DNA of 64,000 bases from Pelomonas sp051857475 (GCF_051857475.1 NZ_JBPZGZ010000001.1:434001-498000), one strand, 5' to 3'; shown: positions 8,773-19,720, counted from the stretch's first letter. A program made the numbers and translations. Notes: a model not told the origin generated them from the sequence alone.

Positions 8773-9429
8773 TCAGACCGGCTGGCGGAAACGCTGGCCC
8801 TTGAAGCGCAGCACCAGTTCGCGCGGACCGATCTGTTCCAGCACCAGGTCGGGCCCCAGCGTCGCGCCTTCGCGCATCACCTCGCCATTGATCATGACGA
8901 AGCGGCTGGCCGGGTTGTCCGAATAGACCGAGCCGCTGATGGCCAGCTTGGGCAGTTCGCGGCGCGTGCTCTCGGGCAGCTCGGCGAGCCTCGGGATGGG
9001 AGCCTCGGCCGCGGGCGCCGGCGTTGCTGCCGGCTTGGCGGCGACGACCGGTGCAGTTGCCGGAGCCATCGCAACCGGCGGTGGAGCTGGAGGCAGATAG
9101 GGCGAGGTCGATGCCGCGGGCTGGGGCAACACCGCGCTGGCTGCCGGGGCGGGCGCCGGCGCTGGCGCGGCTGCGATCTGGGGCGCGGGTGCGGGCGGGA
9201 GTGATGGCAGTTGTGCGGCGGCGTCGCGCTGGCCGCTGGCCCACCAGCTGCCGGCGCCAATGCCGGCGAGCAGCAGCAGCCCGGCGCCGGCCCAGGGCAG
9301 CCAGCGGCGCTGGGCGGCGCCTCGGGCGTCGTCCACCGGCTGGGGCTGGGTGTGCAGGCCCGGCACCTGGCCGCGCTCGCGTTCGCGATCGGCTTCGGCA
9401 CGGCGCAGGGCGTCGAGGATGTAGGACAT
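8773..9429 (-). CDS. gspB: General secretion pathway protein B (GspB/ExeB-like)
   Basis: A 218-residue protein starting MSYILDALRRAEADRERERG, the hallmark of GspB/ExeB proteins. A single membrane segment follows (WAGAGLLLLAGIGAG, about residues 47-63), then a Pro/Ala-rich spacer across the periplasm. A C-terminal domain (LPKLAISGSVYSDNPASRFVMINGEVMREG) matches the type II secretion assembly domain. It lies 26 bases downstream of the ExeA-like ATPase. In Aeromonas-type systems ExeA and ExeB work together to place the secretin in the outer membrane. No other T2SS gene is in the window. Confidence 0.88.
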   Translation of the reverse strand: MSYILDALRRAEADRERERGQVPGLHTQPQPVDDARGAAQRRWLPWAGAGLLLLAGIGAGSWWASGQRDAAAQLPSLPPAPAPQIAAAPAPAPAPAASAVLPQPAASTSPYLPPAPPPVAMAPATAPVVAAKPAATPAPAAEAPIPRLAELPESTRRELPKLAISGSVYSDNPASRFVMINGEVMREGATLGPDLVLEQIGPRELVLRFKGQRFRQPV

Positions 9430-9455
9430 GGCTTTCGGGTGATCGATTCTCGGGG

Positions 9456-11102
9456 TCAGCGCGCCGCATCCAGGCGCGGCTCGGCCACGTCGGTGGCCCG
9501 GTTGATCTGCATCAGCGTGATGGGGCCGATGCGGCCGTCGGGCTGCAGGCCCTGGCTGGCCTGGAAGGCCTGGACCTGGCGTGTCAGCTCCGCCAGGCTT
9601 CGCGGCGCCGAGGCTGCGTTGCCCGGCAGATGGGTCATCTGCTCGGCCAGCCAGTTGCGCAGCGGGCCGCTGTTGTCTGCCCGGTTGGCATAGCCCGGCG
9701 GCACCCGCCAGAAGGTGGTGAACTCGCCGCGCCAGGCGCTCGCCAGTTCGCTGACGGCGACGCGGCGTGGCTTGCCGTCCACCAGCAGCGTGGCCTGTTG
9801 CCCATCCAGCCCGACCAGCGCAGCCAGAACCTGGGGCTGGCCGGGGCGCTGCAGCGTCAGCAGCACGGGGCGGTCGATCAGGCGGATCAGCGACAGGCTG
9901 CCGCTGTTGCTGCGATAGCACTGCAGGCCACGCTGCGCGGCCGCGCTGCACGCGTCGCCCTGGGGCGGCAGCGGCAGGCCCCAGCGCTGGGCCAGGCCAC
10001 TCCAGGCGTCGTCGTCTCGTGGCGCCCAGTCGGCCAGTTGCAGGGGTTCGGGTGCCGGCGCGGCGCTGCTGGCGGCCGAGGCCGGCGCCGAGGCGGCACT
10101 GGCAGCGGGCGCCACGCGGGCCGGGGCGGACGCCGCAGCAGCCGCTGCCGTGCTGATGCCGCGTGCGGGCTGGGATTGCTGTTGCCAGGCCCAGGTCAGG
10201 CCGGCACCCGCGAGCGCGGCGGCCAGCACCACCAGGCCGATGCCGACAGGGTCGGTCCGGCGCTTGCGCCTGCGGCGGGACGGTGCGAGTCGCGCGTCGA
10301 AGACCTCGGCCCCGGCCTGGCGCACGATGGCCGGGTTGATCTGCGCCTGGCCGCCGGCATAGGCGCCCAGCAGGGCGCGGTCGCAGAGCAGGTTGATGCG
10401 GCGCGGCACGCCGCGGGTGAGCTGGTGGATGAGCTTCAGCGCGGCGCGGTCGAAGGGCAGGGCGCCGCCGAGGCCGGCCACGGTCATGCGGTGGCGGATG
10501 TACTGGGTCGTCTCTTCCTCGGACAAGGCGCTTAGGTGGAAGCGGGCGATGACGCGCTGGGCCAGCTGTTCCAGCTCGGGCCGGGCCAGCATGTCGCGCA
10601 GTTCGGGCTGGCCGATCAGCACCACCTGCAGCAGCTTGCGCTCCGACGTCTCCAGGTTGGTCAGCAGGCGCAGCTGCTCCAGCACGCTGGCCGACAGGTT
10701 CTGGGCCTCGTCGATGATGAGGACATTGTTGCGGCCGGTCGCGTGCTGGGCCAGCAGGAAGGCGTTCAGCGGGTCGACGAAGTCCTTCACCGTCTGCGCG
10801 CCGGCCGGCACCGCCACGTGGAACTCGTCGCAGATGGCCTCCAGCAGCTCGGTGACGGTGAGCTGGGGGTTGAAGATGTAGGCGACGTTGCAATTCGCCG
10901 GGATCTGTTCCAGGAAGCAGCGGCAGACCGTGGTCTTGCCCGCGCCGATCTCGCCGGTGAGCAGCACGAAGCCGCCCCCGCCGTCCAGCCCGTACAGCAG
11001 ATGGGCCAGCGCCTCGCGGTGGCGCTCGCTCATGAACAGGTAATGAGGATCCGGCGCGATCGAGAACGGCGCTTGTTTCAAGCCGAAGAAGGTCGCGTAC
11101 AT
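9456..11102 (-). CDS. gspA: ExeA/GspA-like AAA ATPase with peptidoglycan-binding domain
   Basis: A 548-residue protein. The N-terminal AAA domain starts MYATFFGLKQAPFSIAPDP, the usual ExeA opening. Walker A GEIGAGKTT is at residues 50-58, Walker B VLIIDEAQ at about 127-134, and GVPRRINLLCD follows. One membrane segment lies near residues 284-304 after a basic stretch. An Ala/Pro-rich linker follows, and the C-terminus has a PG_binding_1-like unit (VQAFQASQGLQPDGRIGPITLMQIN). This is the architecture of ExeA, which binds peptidoglycan and assists secretin assembly with ExeB/GspB. The downstream gspB supports the call. Confidence 0.9.
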   Translation of the reverse strand: MYATFFGLKQAPFSIAPDPHYLFMSERHREALAHLLYGLDGGGGFVLLTGEIGAGKTTVCRCFLEQIPANCNVAYIFNPQLTVTELLEAICDEFHVAVPAGAQTVKDFVDPLNAFLLAQHATGRNNVLIIDEAQNLSASVLEQLRLLTNLETSERKLLQVVLIGQPELRDMLARPELEQLAQRVIARFHLSALSEEETTQYIRHRMTVAGLGGALPFDRAALKLIHQLTRGVPRRINLLCDRALLGAYAGGQAQINPAIVRQAGAEVFDARLAPSRRRRKRRTDPVGIGLVVLAAALAGAGLTWAWQQQSQPARGISTAAAAAASAPARVAPAASAASAPASAASSAAPAPEPLQLADWAPRDDDAWSGLAQRWGLPLPPQGDACSAAAQRGLQCYRSNSGSLSLIRLIDRPVLLTLQRPGQPQVLAALVGLDGQQATLLVDGKPRRVAVSELASAWRGEFTTFWRVPPGYANRADNSGPLRNWLAEQMTHLPGNAASAPRSLAELTRQVQAFQASQGLQPDGRIGPITLMQINRATDVAEPRLDAAR

Positions 11103-11153
11103 GGGGCGGCAGGATAACCACCCGCGAAACCGGGCCGCGCCCGCGCTGCCGTG

Positions 11154-11678
11154 CTATGGCTTGGGCTTGCTGGGCTTGCCCGTCGAATCACCCGCTTCCG
11201 GCAAGCCGCTGATGTCACCGCCCCTGCTGCAGGTGATCTTGCAGGCACGTGGGTCCTGCTTGGATTTGCACAGCGCTTCGCAGGTCAGGTTCTTGAAATA
11301 CCAGTCCAGCAGCCGCCTGCCTTCGGCGACGTCCCCCGGGTTGCCATAGGGTGAGTTGCCCCTGGGCGTTACATAGGCCTTGGGCGGGGTCGTGCTGCAG
11401 GCCGGCGGATGGTTCAGCGATGTGCAGATGTACTGCCCCTTGTGATTGGCCTCTGCCGCATCGAGCAAGGCCTGGTTGGCCCGGTGCAGGGCCTCGCACA
11501 CCTGGGGCCGGCGTTCGCAGATCAGCTCTGAAGCATCGGGGGCGGAAGCGCCCGAGGCCGGCGGCAGCGGCGGGACAGGGGGTGTTGGCTGGGCCGCCGC
11601 TTGTCCCGCCCACGCCAGCGTGGCGACCATGGTCATCGCCGCCATGCGCAGCAGCATCGGTTTCCTGGCAGTCTTCAT
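11154..11678 (-). CDS. Cys-rich secreted protein, unknown
   Basis: A 174-residue protein. The start is fixed by a near-perfect Shine-Dalgarno AAGGAGG, 5 bases before the ATG at 11678. A signal peptide is clear (basic MKTARK, hydrophobic MAAMTMVATLAWAG, then QAAAQ). The mature protein has eight cysteines in four apparent pairs (CERRPQVC, CTSLNHPPAC, CEALC, CKITC with a preceding Cys), suggesting a disulfide-stabilised periplasmic or secreted domain. It starts 16 bases after the serine/threonine kinase gene and is probably co-transcribed with it. I do not recognise the family. Confidence 0.65.
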   Translation of the reverse strand: MKTARKPMLLRMAAMTMVATLAWAGQAAAQPTPPVPPLPPASGASAPDASELICERRPQVCEALHRANQALLDAAEANHKGQYICTSLNHPPACSTTPPKAYVTPRGNSPYGNPGDVAEGRRLLDWYFKNLTCEALCKSKQDPRACKITCSRGGDISGLPEAGDSTGKPSKPKP

Positions 11679-11694
11679 CACGTCCTCCTTGGGT

Positions 11695-14298
<2,604 letters not shown>

Positions 14299-14554
14299 CG
14301 GGAACCCGTACCGGCAGGAAGTGGAGCATGTCGAGCCTCTCGCACGAGGAACGCTGACGCCGTTCAGGCCATTATTTGCGTCGCACGGGCACGCTCATCG
14401 GGGTGAGCCCTGGCGAGCCATCGCATTCGTCCTCAATTGCACTGACGAAATTGCCGTGCTGGACCGGACAGCGTGTGCAAGCCAGCGGCCAGAGGTGCCG
14501 AAGTGGATTCCGAAGGTCGCTGCTAAGCTCGCCCGCCAAAAGAGGGAGGCGGGT

Positions 14555-15625
14555 TTGGAAGACAGCTCAATGCCGGGCGCGCGCAAGGCCTGGTCGCAGC
14601 ATTTGCTGGCATGGATGTGGCCCCTGGTGGCCCTGGCATCGGTGGGGTTCTCGCTGGTGCTGCTGGAAGGAAAACTGCGGGCGGAGGCGTCGGCCGACCC
14701 CATCGTCAGGGCCATGCTGGACGACGGCCCGTTTGCCAGCGACGTGCAGGTCATCACCCAGGTCATCTGCGAAAAGCTGGCCCTGATCGCCTGGCAGGAC
14801 TATCTGCTGGCCGCGTTGTCTGCACTGGGCGCCTATGCGGCCCTGGGCTGGTATGACCGTATCGCGCTGCGGCATCTGGGCAAGCAGTCCAAGGTGTCGG
14901 TGCCGTTCAGCTTCCTGTGCTCCTTCGTGTCCTATGCGCTGGGGCACAACATCGGCGCCTCGGTGGTGTCAGGCGGCGCCGTGCGGCTGCGGGCCTATGC
15001 CTCGCAGGGTCTCAGTAAGCTTGAGGTGGCGGCGCTGATCTCGTTCTGCTCCTTCACCTTCGGCCTGGGGGCTTTGCTGCTGCTGGGCGGCGCTCTGGCC
15101 TGGGATCCCCAGCTGGCCGCACCGCTGCTGGCGCGGCTGCCGCAGCAGTGGCTGACGGACGCGGGCGTGCGCGGCATCGGCTTCGTGATGCTGGTTCTAT
15201 GCGCGGCCTACGTGGGTGCAGCCTTCCTGGGCCTGAAGCCGCTGCAGATCGGCCGCTTCCAGTTGCGCTATCCCAAACCCGGCGTCGTGCTGCAGCAGAT
15301 CGTCGCTGGGCCGCTCGAGCTGGTGGCGGCCGCCGGCATCATCTACTTCGTGCTGCCCAGCGAGGGCAACCCCGGCTACACCACGGTGCTGGGCGCCTTC
15401 CTGATCGCCTTCTGCGTGAGCCTGCTGTCCCAGGTGCCCGGCGGCATGGGCGTCATGGAGGCGGTCTTCATCGCGCTGATGCCCGATGTGCCTGCCGTGG
15501 CCGTGATGGCGGCCTTGCTGGTGTGGCGTCTGTTCTATCTGCTGGTGCCGCTGCTGGCCTCGGGCCCCATCATCCTGGCCTTCGAGCTGAAGCAATGGCT
15601 GCGGCCCGGCGGGGCCACCGGCTAG
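14555..15625 (+). CDS. UPF0104 / lysylphosphatidylglycerol synthase TM-region family membrane protein
   Basis: A 356-residue polytopic membrane protein with about eight hydrophobic segments. The GHNIGASVVSGGAVRLRAY segment and the later SQVPGGMGVMEAVF match the conserved core of the MprF N-terminal-like/YbhN family, which is linked to lipid flipping. The frame stays open far upstream, but a strong AGGGAGG at about 14542-14548 sits 6 bases before a TTG at 14555, so I chose TTG. The ATG at 14570 would leave the site 22 bases away. It is read divergently from the kinase gene and ends 4 bases past the end of the small membrane gene on the other strand. Confidence 0.75.
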   Translation: MEDSSMPGARKAWSQHLLAWMWPLVALASVGFSLVLLEGKLRAEASADPIVRAMLDDGPFASDVQVITQVICEKLALIAWQDYLLAALSALGAYAALGWYDRIALRHLGKQSKVSVPFSFLCSFVSYALGHNIGASVVSGGAVRLRAYASQGLSKLEVAALISFCSFTFGLGALLLLGGALAWDPQLAAPLLARLPQQWLTDAGVRGIGFVMLVLCAAYVGAAFLGLKPLQIGRFQLRYPKPGVVLQQIVAGPLELVAAAGIIYFVLPSEGNPGYTTVLGAFLIAFCVSLLSQVPGGMGVMEAVFIALMPDVPAVAVMAALLVWRLFYLLVPLLASGPIILAFELKQWLRPGGATG

Positions 15626-15801
15626 CAGCTGAACTGGATCAGGCCCGTGAGCAGGGCGACGAAGAGCCCGACGATGGCGCCGACGAACAGCCCTGCGCTG
15701 ACGATGAAGAGGCGGACGATCCACGTCCCCAGGGTCTGCCACAGGGTGCGTGCGACAGCCCGGGTGGGTGTCGACGGGGTGGGCTCGATAGCGTCGATCA
15801 T
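15622..15801 (-). CDS. Small single-pass membrane protein, unknown
   Basis: A 59-residue protein with one long hydrophobic segment (WIVRLFIVSAGLFVGAIVGLFVALLTGLI) preceded by a polar, Thr/Pro-containing N-terminus. Its ATG overlaps the stop of the DUF442 gene by ATGA, so it is translationally coupled to it. It ends with FSC. The coupling suggests a membrane partner for the DUF442 protein. No family recognised. Confidence 0.6.
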   Translation of the reverse strand: MIDAIEPTPSTPTRAVARTLWQTLGTWIVRLFIVSAGLFVGAIVGLFVALLTGLIQFSC

Positions 15802-16400
15802 GAGGCGCTGACGCTGCTGGCGCGGCGGGCCAGATTGGCTTCGAGGCGTTCGCGCAGGTCCGTGGCGTCCTGGCCTGCGGCCTTCACCGCCTCCAGGATC
15901 TGCGGCACGGACAGGCCACCGGGCCTGCCGGACTCCACGAGGGCCCAGGTGCGGGCGGCGCGTCGGCCGCTGCGGCAATACAGCAGCACCTGTTCGCCCT
16001 CGGTTTGCGCCAAGGCCTGGCGCAGCTGGTCGACGGCGGCTTCGGGGATGTCGCCATGAGGCACCGGCACGTAGTGGAACTTGATCCCCGATGCCTTGGC
16101 GCGCGCGGCCATGTCCGTCGACGCGGGTTCCTCGGCGTCTTCGCCGTCCGGGCGCAAGTCGATGACGGTCGTATAGCCGCGACCCCGCATGCCGCCGATG
16201 GACTTCAACGGCAGCTGGGGCGCCAGGTCGATGCGCGCCGCCAGATGCTGGACCTCCACCGACGCAACGCTCTGGCGAACCTCCCGCTGCCGGCTTTGGT
16301 GGCTGCTGTAGGCGCTGGCGCCCAGAACCAGGCCAAAGCCGGCCAACACGGCATAGCCCAGCAGCGCCCAGTGGGATGTCCAGCGTGATGACTTGCTCAT
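15798..16400 (-). CDS. Membrane-anchored DUF442 (rhodanese/tyrosine-phosphatase-like) protein
   Basis: A 200-residue protein. An N-terminal membrane anchor (LLGYAVLAGFGLVLGASAY, residues 13-31) is followed by a soluble domain with GYTTVIDLRPDGEDAEEPAS and, near residue 143, the active-site loop LLYCRSGRRAARTW. This CRSGxR loop is shared by DUF442 proteins, which resemble dual-specificity phosphatases and rhodaneses. The ATG at 16400 gives the anchor a short N-terminus; a TTG at 16413-16415 is a less likely alternative. It starts 4 bases after the macrodomain gene and is presumably in the same operon. If the anchor is N-in, the catalytic domain would be periplasmic, which argues against a role on cytosolic ADP-ribose phosphates. 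Confidence 0.72.
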   Translation of the reverse strand: MSKSSRWTSHWALLGYAVLAGFGLVLGASAYSSHQSRQREVRQSVASVEVQHLAARIDLAPQLPLKSIGGMRGRGYTTVIDLRPDGEDAEEPASTDMAARAKASGIKFHYVPVPHGDIPEAAVDQLRQALAQTEGEQVLLYCRSGRRAARTWALVESGRPGGLSVPQILEAVKAAGQDATDLRERLEANLARRASSVSAS

Positions 16401-16404
16401 GCGG

Positions 16405-16926
16405 TCATTGTGCAAGGTTGGCAGCGTCCAGTGCGGCGCGGTAGACCGCCAGATCCCGCTCGGAAAAACAGCAGAAGCTCACCTCCGACGGAAGCTCGTT
16501 GTCGCGCAGCCATTGCTGGACGCATTGCACGGCGACCTGGGCGGCGCTTTGAATGGGATAACCGTAGGCGCCCGTGCTGATGCTGGGGAAGGCCACCGAC
16601 TTCAGGCCTTGATCCCTCGCGATGCTCAGACAGGCGGTGTAGCAACTGCGCAGCAGGGCCTCCTCACCTCGGCCGCCACCATGCCAGACGGGCCCCACGG
16701 TATGGATGATGTGCGCGGCGGGCAGGCGAAAGCCCGGCGTGATCCTGGCCTGCCCGGTCTTGCAGCCGTTCAGCTTGCGGCAGGCATCGAGCAGCTCGGG
16801 GCCGGCAGCGCGGTGGATGGCGCCGTCGACACCGCCGCCGCCCAGCAGCGATGAGTTGGCGGCGTTGACGATGGCGTCGACGGCCAGCGTCGTGATGTCG
16901 GCGTGGAGGGCGCGGATCTGCTTCAT
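16405..16926 (-). CDS. Macrodomain protein, O-acetyl-ADP-ribose deacetylase / ADP-ribosyl hydrolase family
   Basis: A 173-residue single macrodomain. The first catalytic loop reads VNAANSSLLGGGGVDGAIHRAAG (residues 20-42), with the Asn, Asp and Gly-rich residues that bind distal ribose in MacroD/YmdB-type enzymes. The second loop, FPSISTGAYGYP, binds the diphosphate. Such enzymes act on O-acetyl-ADP-ribose, mono-ADP-ribosylated protein or nucleic acid, or ADP-ribose 1''-phosphate. It starts 5 bases after nrtR. KptA, encoded 3 kb away in the same gene group, makes ADP-ribose 1'',2''-cyclic phosphate, whose breakdown product is a known macrodomain substrate. Confidence 0.92.
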   Translation of the reverse strand: MKQIRALHADITTLAVDAIVNAANSSLLGGGGVDGAIHRAAGPELLDACRKLNGCKTGQARITPGFRLPAAHIIHTVGPVWHGGGRGEEALLRSCYTACLSIARDQGLKSVAFPSISTGAYGYPIQSAAQVAVQCVQQWLRDNELPSEVSFCCFSERDLAVYRAALDAANLAQ

Positions 16927-16931
16927 GGCGG

Positions 16932-17675
16932 TCAGCCTTTCTGGCGCGGGCTGAAGGTGCGCGGGAAGAGCACGGGGCTCGTGCGGTCCTTCAGGCGGTA
17001 GCCCATGGGCGGCCGGTTGGAGTCGCTCTCGACGAAGCCCACCTCTTCCAGGAAATCGGCCGCCATCATGCGCGTGCGAAAGCCGCTCTTGTCGACGGGC
17101 CGGCCGAGCACGACTTCATAGGTGCGCTGCAGCTGGGGCAGGGTGAAGCGTTCGGGCAGCAGGAACGCCGGCAGCGAGGTGTATTCGACCTTGCTGCGCA
17201 GGCGCTCGACGGCCGTCTGCAGGATGTCCGAGTGGTCGAAGGCCAGGCCGGGCGCGGGCAGCAGTTCGTCGACGTCGAACCAGGCCACGTCGGCCGCATT
17301 GGCACCCTTGGCCAGTTCGAGGTCGCGCGCGGGAATGAGGGCGAAATAGGCATGCGTAGCCGACCAGCCTCGCGGGTCGCGCCTGGCGCTGCCCCAGCTG
17401 CCCAGCTGCTCCAGATAGGGTGAGTCGACGCCGGTCTTCTGCAGCAGCTTGCGCCGTGCGCAGGCCAGCAGGTCCTCGTCCAGGTCGACGTTGACGAAGC
17501 CGCCGGGCAGGGCCCACAGGCCGGGATGGGGCTCGGCCGTGTCGGAGGGGCGCTGCACCAGCAGCACCTTCAGCGCGTCCTTCAGCACCGTGAAGATGAC
17601 GACGTCCACCGTCGTGTAGGGGCGGGGAAAGTCGTTGCCGGGCACCGCGGCCTTGCTGCTTGCCTTGCTCGCCAT
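16932..17675 (-). CDS. nrtR: NrtR-type Nudix-domain transcriptional regulator
   Basis: A 247-residue protein. The N-terminal Nudix fold (residues 20-155) has the NrtR hallmarks GLWALPGGFVNVDLDEDL and SARRDPRGWSATHAYFALIP. The Nudix box is degenerate: where catalytic members have REUxEExG it reads RRKLLQKTG, so metal-binding glutamates are missing and hydrolysis is unlikely. The C-terminal 80 residues (FTLPQLQRTYEVVLGRPVDKSGFRTRM and the following helix) form the winged helix. Known NrtR proteins repress NAD-metabolism genes and release DNA on binding ADP-ribose. It is divergent from the SPFH/NADK/KptA genes across a 91-base region with a palindrome, and is followed closely by the macrodomain gene. 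Confidence 0.88.
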   Translation of the reverse strand: MASKASSKAAVPGNDFPRPYTTVDVVIFTVLKDALKVLLVQRPSDTAEPHPGLWALPGGFVNVDLDEDLLACARRKLLQKTGVDSPYLEQLGSWGSARRDPRGWSATHAYFALIPARDLELAKGANAADVAWFDVDELLPAPGLAFDHSDILQTAVERLRSKVEYTSLPAFLLPERFTLPQLQRTYEVVLGRPVDKSGFRTRMMAADFLEEVGFVESDSNRPPMGYRLKDRTSPVLFPRTFSPRQKG

Positions 17676-17710
17676 GGATCGCTGGCCTCTTGACGTTCTC
17701 GGATGTTGGT

Positions 17711-17721
17711 TGTACTGTACA
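17711..17721. promoter_or_regulatory. Palindrome in the nrtR-SPFH divergent promoter, candidate NrtR operator
   Basis: TGTACTGTACA has 5-base arms around a single T, and GG/CC outside the arms extend the match with one bulge. It sits in the AT-richest part of the 91-base gap between divergent genes, just upstream of CCTTATAAAGAT, which could hold a -10 element for the rightward genes. NrtR genes are often autoregulated from such sites. The operator role is inferred from position and symmetry alone. Confidence 0.45.
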
Positions 17722-17766
17722 CCTTATAAAGATGTATTGAACAACTTATCAACGAGAGGAAAGGCC

Positions 17767-18804
17767 ATGTTCGGCATTCGCTTCATCAAGTCCCAGCCCA
17801 CCACGCATCTGATGCAGTTCCGGGGCGGCAAGCTCGCGCGCCAGGGCGCGGGGCTGTCCTTCTACTACTACGCGCCGACGACAACCCTGGTCGCCGTGCC
17901 CGTGGCCAGCCACGACCGGCCCTTCATGCTGGACCTGGTGACCTCGGACTTCCAGAGCGTCACCGTGCAGGGCCAGGTGACCTATCGCATCAGCGAGCCG
18001 CAGCGCACGGCAGCCCTGATGGACTTCTCGCTGCGCGCCGACGGCAAGACCTATGCGTCCGAGGATCCGGCCCGCCTGGCCGACCGCGTTGCCCAGCAGG
18101 CCGAGGTCATCGTGCAGCAGGCCGTGCAGGCCCTGGACCTCAAGCAGGCGCTGCGCTCCTCGGCCCTCATCGCACGCACGGCCCAGCGCGAACTGGGCGT
18201 GCAGCCGGAGATCCAGGCGCTGGGCCTGGAGATCCTCGGCGTGTCCATCCTCAGCGTGAAGCCGACGCCGGATATCGCCCGGGCGCTGGAGGCCGAGGCG
18301 CGCGAGTCCAATCTGCGCGCAGCCGACGACGCGGTCTACTCGCGCCGCATGTCGGCCGTGGAGAAGGAACGCGCCATCCGCCAGAATGAGTTGGACACCG
18401 AGATCGCCGTCGAGCACAAGCGCCGCGAGATCAGCGAGACCAAGCTGGAGGCCAAGGCGGCCTTGATGCGCAAGGACAACGGCCTGCGCGCCGAGCAGAT
18501 GGACGCCGACATCGAGCTGGAGGAAAGCCGCAAGGCCTTCGTTACCGGCCAGGCGGCCAACAGCCGCACCCTGGCCGAGGCCGAGGCTCACCGCGTCGCC
18601 AGCGTCATGACGGCGCTCAGCCAGGCGGACACGCGCGTGGTGCAGGCGCTGGCGGCGGTGGGCATGCAGCCGGCCCAGCTGATCGCCCAGGCCTTTGGCG
18701 GCATCGCCGAGAACGCCGAGCGCATCGGCCAGTTCAATATGGCGCCGGAGCTGCTGCAGGCGCTGCTGGGGGCGGAGGGAGGCGCGCGTGGCCGCAGCCA
18801 ATGA
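17767..18804 (+). CDS. SPFH/band-7 domain protein
   Basis: A 345-residue protein. Residues 1-170 form an SPFH-like domain (TLVAVPVASHDRPFMLDLVTSDFQSVTVQGQVTYRI), and residues 185-300 are a long charged coiled coil (AVEKERAIRQNELDTEIAVEHKRREI). There is no N-terminal membrane segment, unlike stomatins and flotillins. The start ATG follows a GAGAGGAAAGG ribosome-binding region. It is the first rightward gene of the NAD/ADP-ribose module and overlaps the NAD-kinase-like gene by 17 bases, so the two are tightly coupled. SPFH proteins form rings or scaffolds; here one may hold the other enzymes together, which is inference. Confidence 0.82.
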   Translation: MFGIRFIKSQPTTHLMQFRGGKLARQGAGLSFYYYAPTTTLVAVPVASHDRPFMLDLVTSDFQSVTVQGQVTYRISEPQRTAALMDFSLRADGKTYASEDPARLADRVAQQAEVIVQQAVQALDLKQALRSSALIARTAQRELGVQPEIQALGLEILGVSILSVKPTPDIARALEAEARESNLRAADDAVYSRRMSAVEKERAIRQNELDTEIAVEHKRREISETKLEAKAALMRKDNGLRAEQMDADIELEESRKAFVTGQAANSRTLAEAEAHRVASVMTALSQADTRVVQALAAVGMQPAQLIAQAFGGIAENAERIGQFNMAPELLQALLGAEGGARGRSQ

Positions 18805-19720
18805 ACGCAAGGTCGTGCTGGTGACGCGCAAGACCCGGCTGGAAGAGCTGGTCGCGAAGTACCACACCCTGGGCCAGGCGCGCTTCTACATCGAGCACCT
18901 GGGTGCCGACTTCACGGACTATGTGCAGGAGAACCTGGCCTATGGCGAGAGCCTGCATCAGCTCTGCGCCACGTTGCGGGACTGGGGGCGGCACCAGGTG
19001 CTGGACCGGGCCCTGCTGCCGAACTTCGTGTTCGCGCCGGACGACATCGTGATAGCTCTGGGCCAGGATGGCCTGGTGGCCAACACGATGAAGTACCTGG
19101 AAGGCCAACCGCTGATCGGCGTGAATCCCGAGCCCCGGCGCTGGGACGGCTCGCTGCTGCCCTTCGAGCCCTCGCATCTCGACGCCTTGCTCAGGGATGT
19201 GGCGCGAGGGCGGCGGCCCACCAGGGCGGTGACCATGGCCCAGGCGCGCCTGTCCGACGGCCAGACCCTGCGCGCGGTCAATGACCTCTTCATCGGGCCT
19301 CGCAGCCACACCTCGGCGCTGTACGACATCGCCCTGGGCGACCGGCAGGAGCAGCAGTCGTCGTCGGGCGTCATCGTCTCGACCGGCCTCGGTTCCACGG
19401 CCTGGTTGAAGAGCGTGATGACGGGATCGATGGCGCTGGCAGGTGCGTGCGGCGCCAGCAATGCCGGCGAGTACCGGCCCATGGACTGGGACACCGACCA
19501 CCTGACCTTCGCCGTGCGCGAGCCTTTCCTGACCCAGCGTACCCAGGCCGGCCTGGTCCATGGCCAGGTGACGAAGGCGGCTGCGCTGCGGCTGCGCTCC
19601 AGAATGCCCGAGAACGGCGTCATCTTCTCGGACGGCATGGAGTCCGATTTCCTGCGCTTCACGGCCGGCATCGAGGTGACGGTGAGCGTGGCTCAGACGC
19701 AAGGGGTGCTGGTGCACTGA
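18788..19720 (+). CDS. NAD-kinase-like protein
   Basis: A 310-residue protein starting at GTG, with a strong GGAGGGAGG 4 bases upstream, inside the end of the SPFH gene. Near residue 85 it has IALGQDGLVANTMKYL, at the place of the GGDGT motif of NAD kinases, followed by PLIGVNPEPRRWDGSLLPF. Later NDLFIGPRSHTSALYDI replaces the NE motif, and SSGVIVSTGLGSTAWL matches the GTPxGSTAY-like motif. The fold is thus NAD-kinase/diacylglycerol-kinase type, but GQDG for GGDG and ND for NE suggest an altered substrate or activity. Its place between SPFH and KptA genes points to NAD or ADP-ribose as ligand. Confidence 0.72.
   Translation: MAAANERKVVLVTRKTRLEELVAKYHTLGQARFYIEHLGADFTDYVQENLAYGESLHQLCATLRDWGRHQVLDRALLPNFVFAPDDIVIALGQDGLVANTMKYLEGQPLIGVNPEPRRWDGSLLPFEPSHLDALLRDVARGRRPTRAVTMAQARLSDGQTLRAVNDLFIGPRSHTSALYDIALGDRQEQQSSSGVIVSTGLGSTAWLKSVMTGSMALAGACGASNAGEYRPMDWDTDHLTFAVREPFLTQRTQAGLVHGQVTKAAALRLRSRMPENGVIFSDGMESDFLRFTAGIEVTVSVAQTQGVLVH

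Noticed and set aside
16932..17675. The Nudix protein as a MutT-type hydrolase
   Set aside because: Catalytic Nudix-box glutamates are missing and a C-terminal winged helix is present, so NrtR is the better call.
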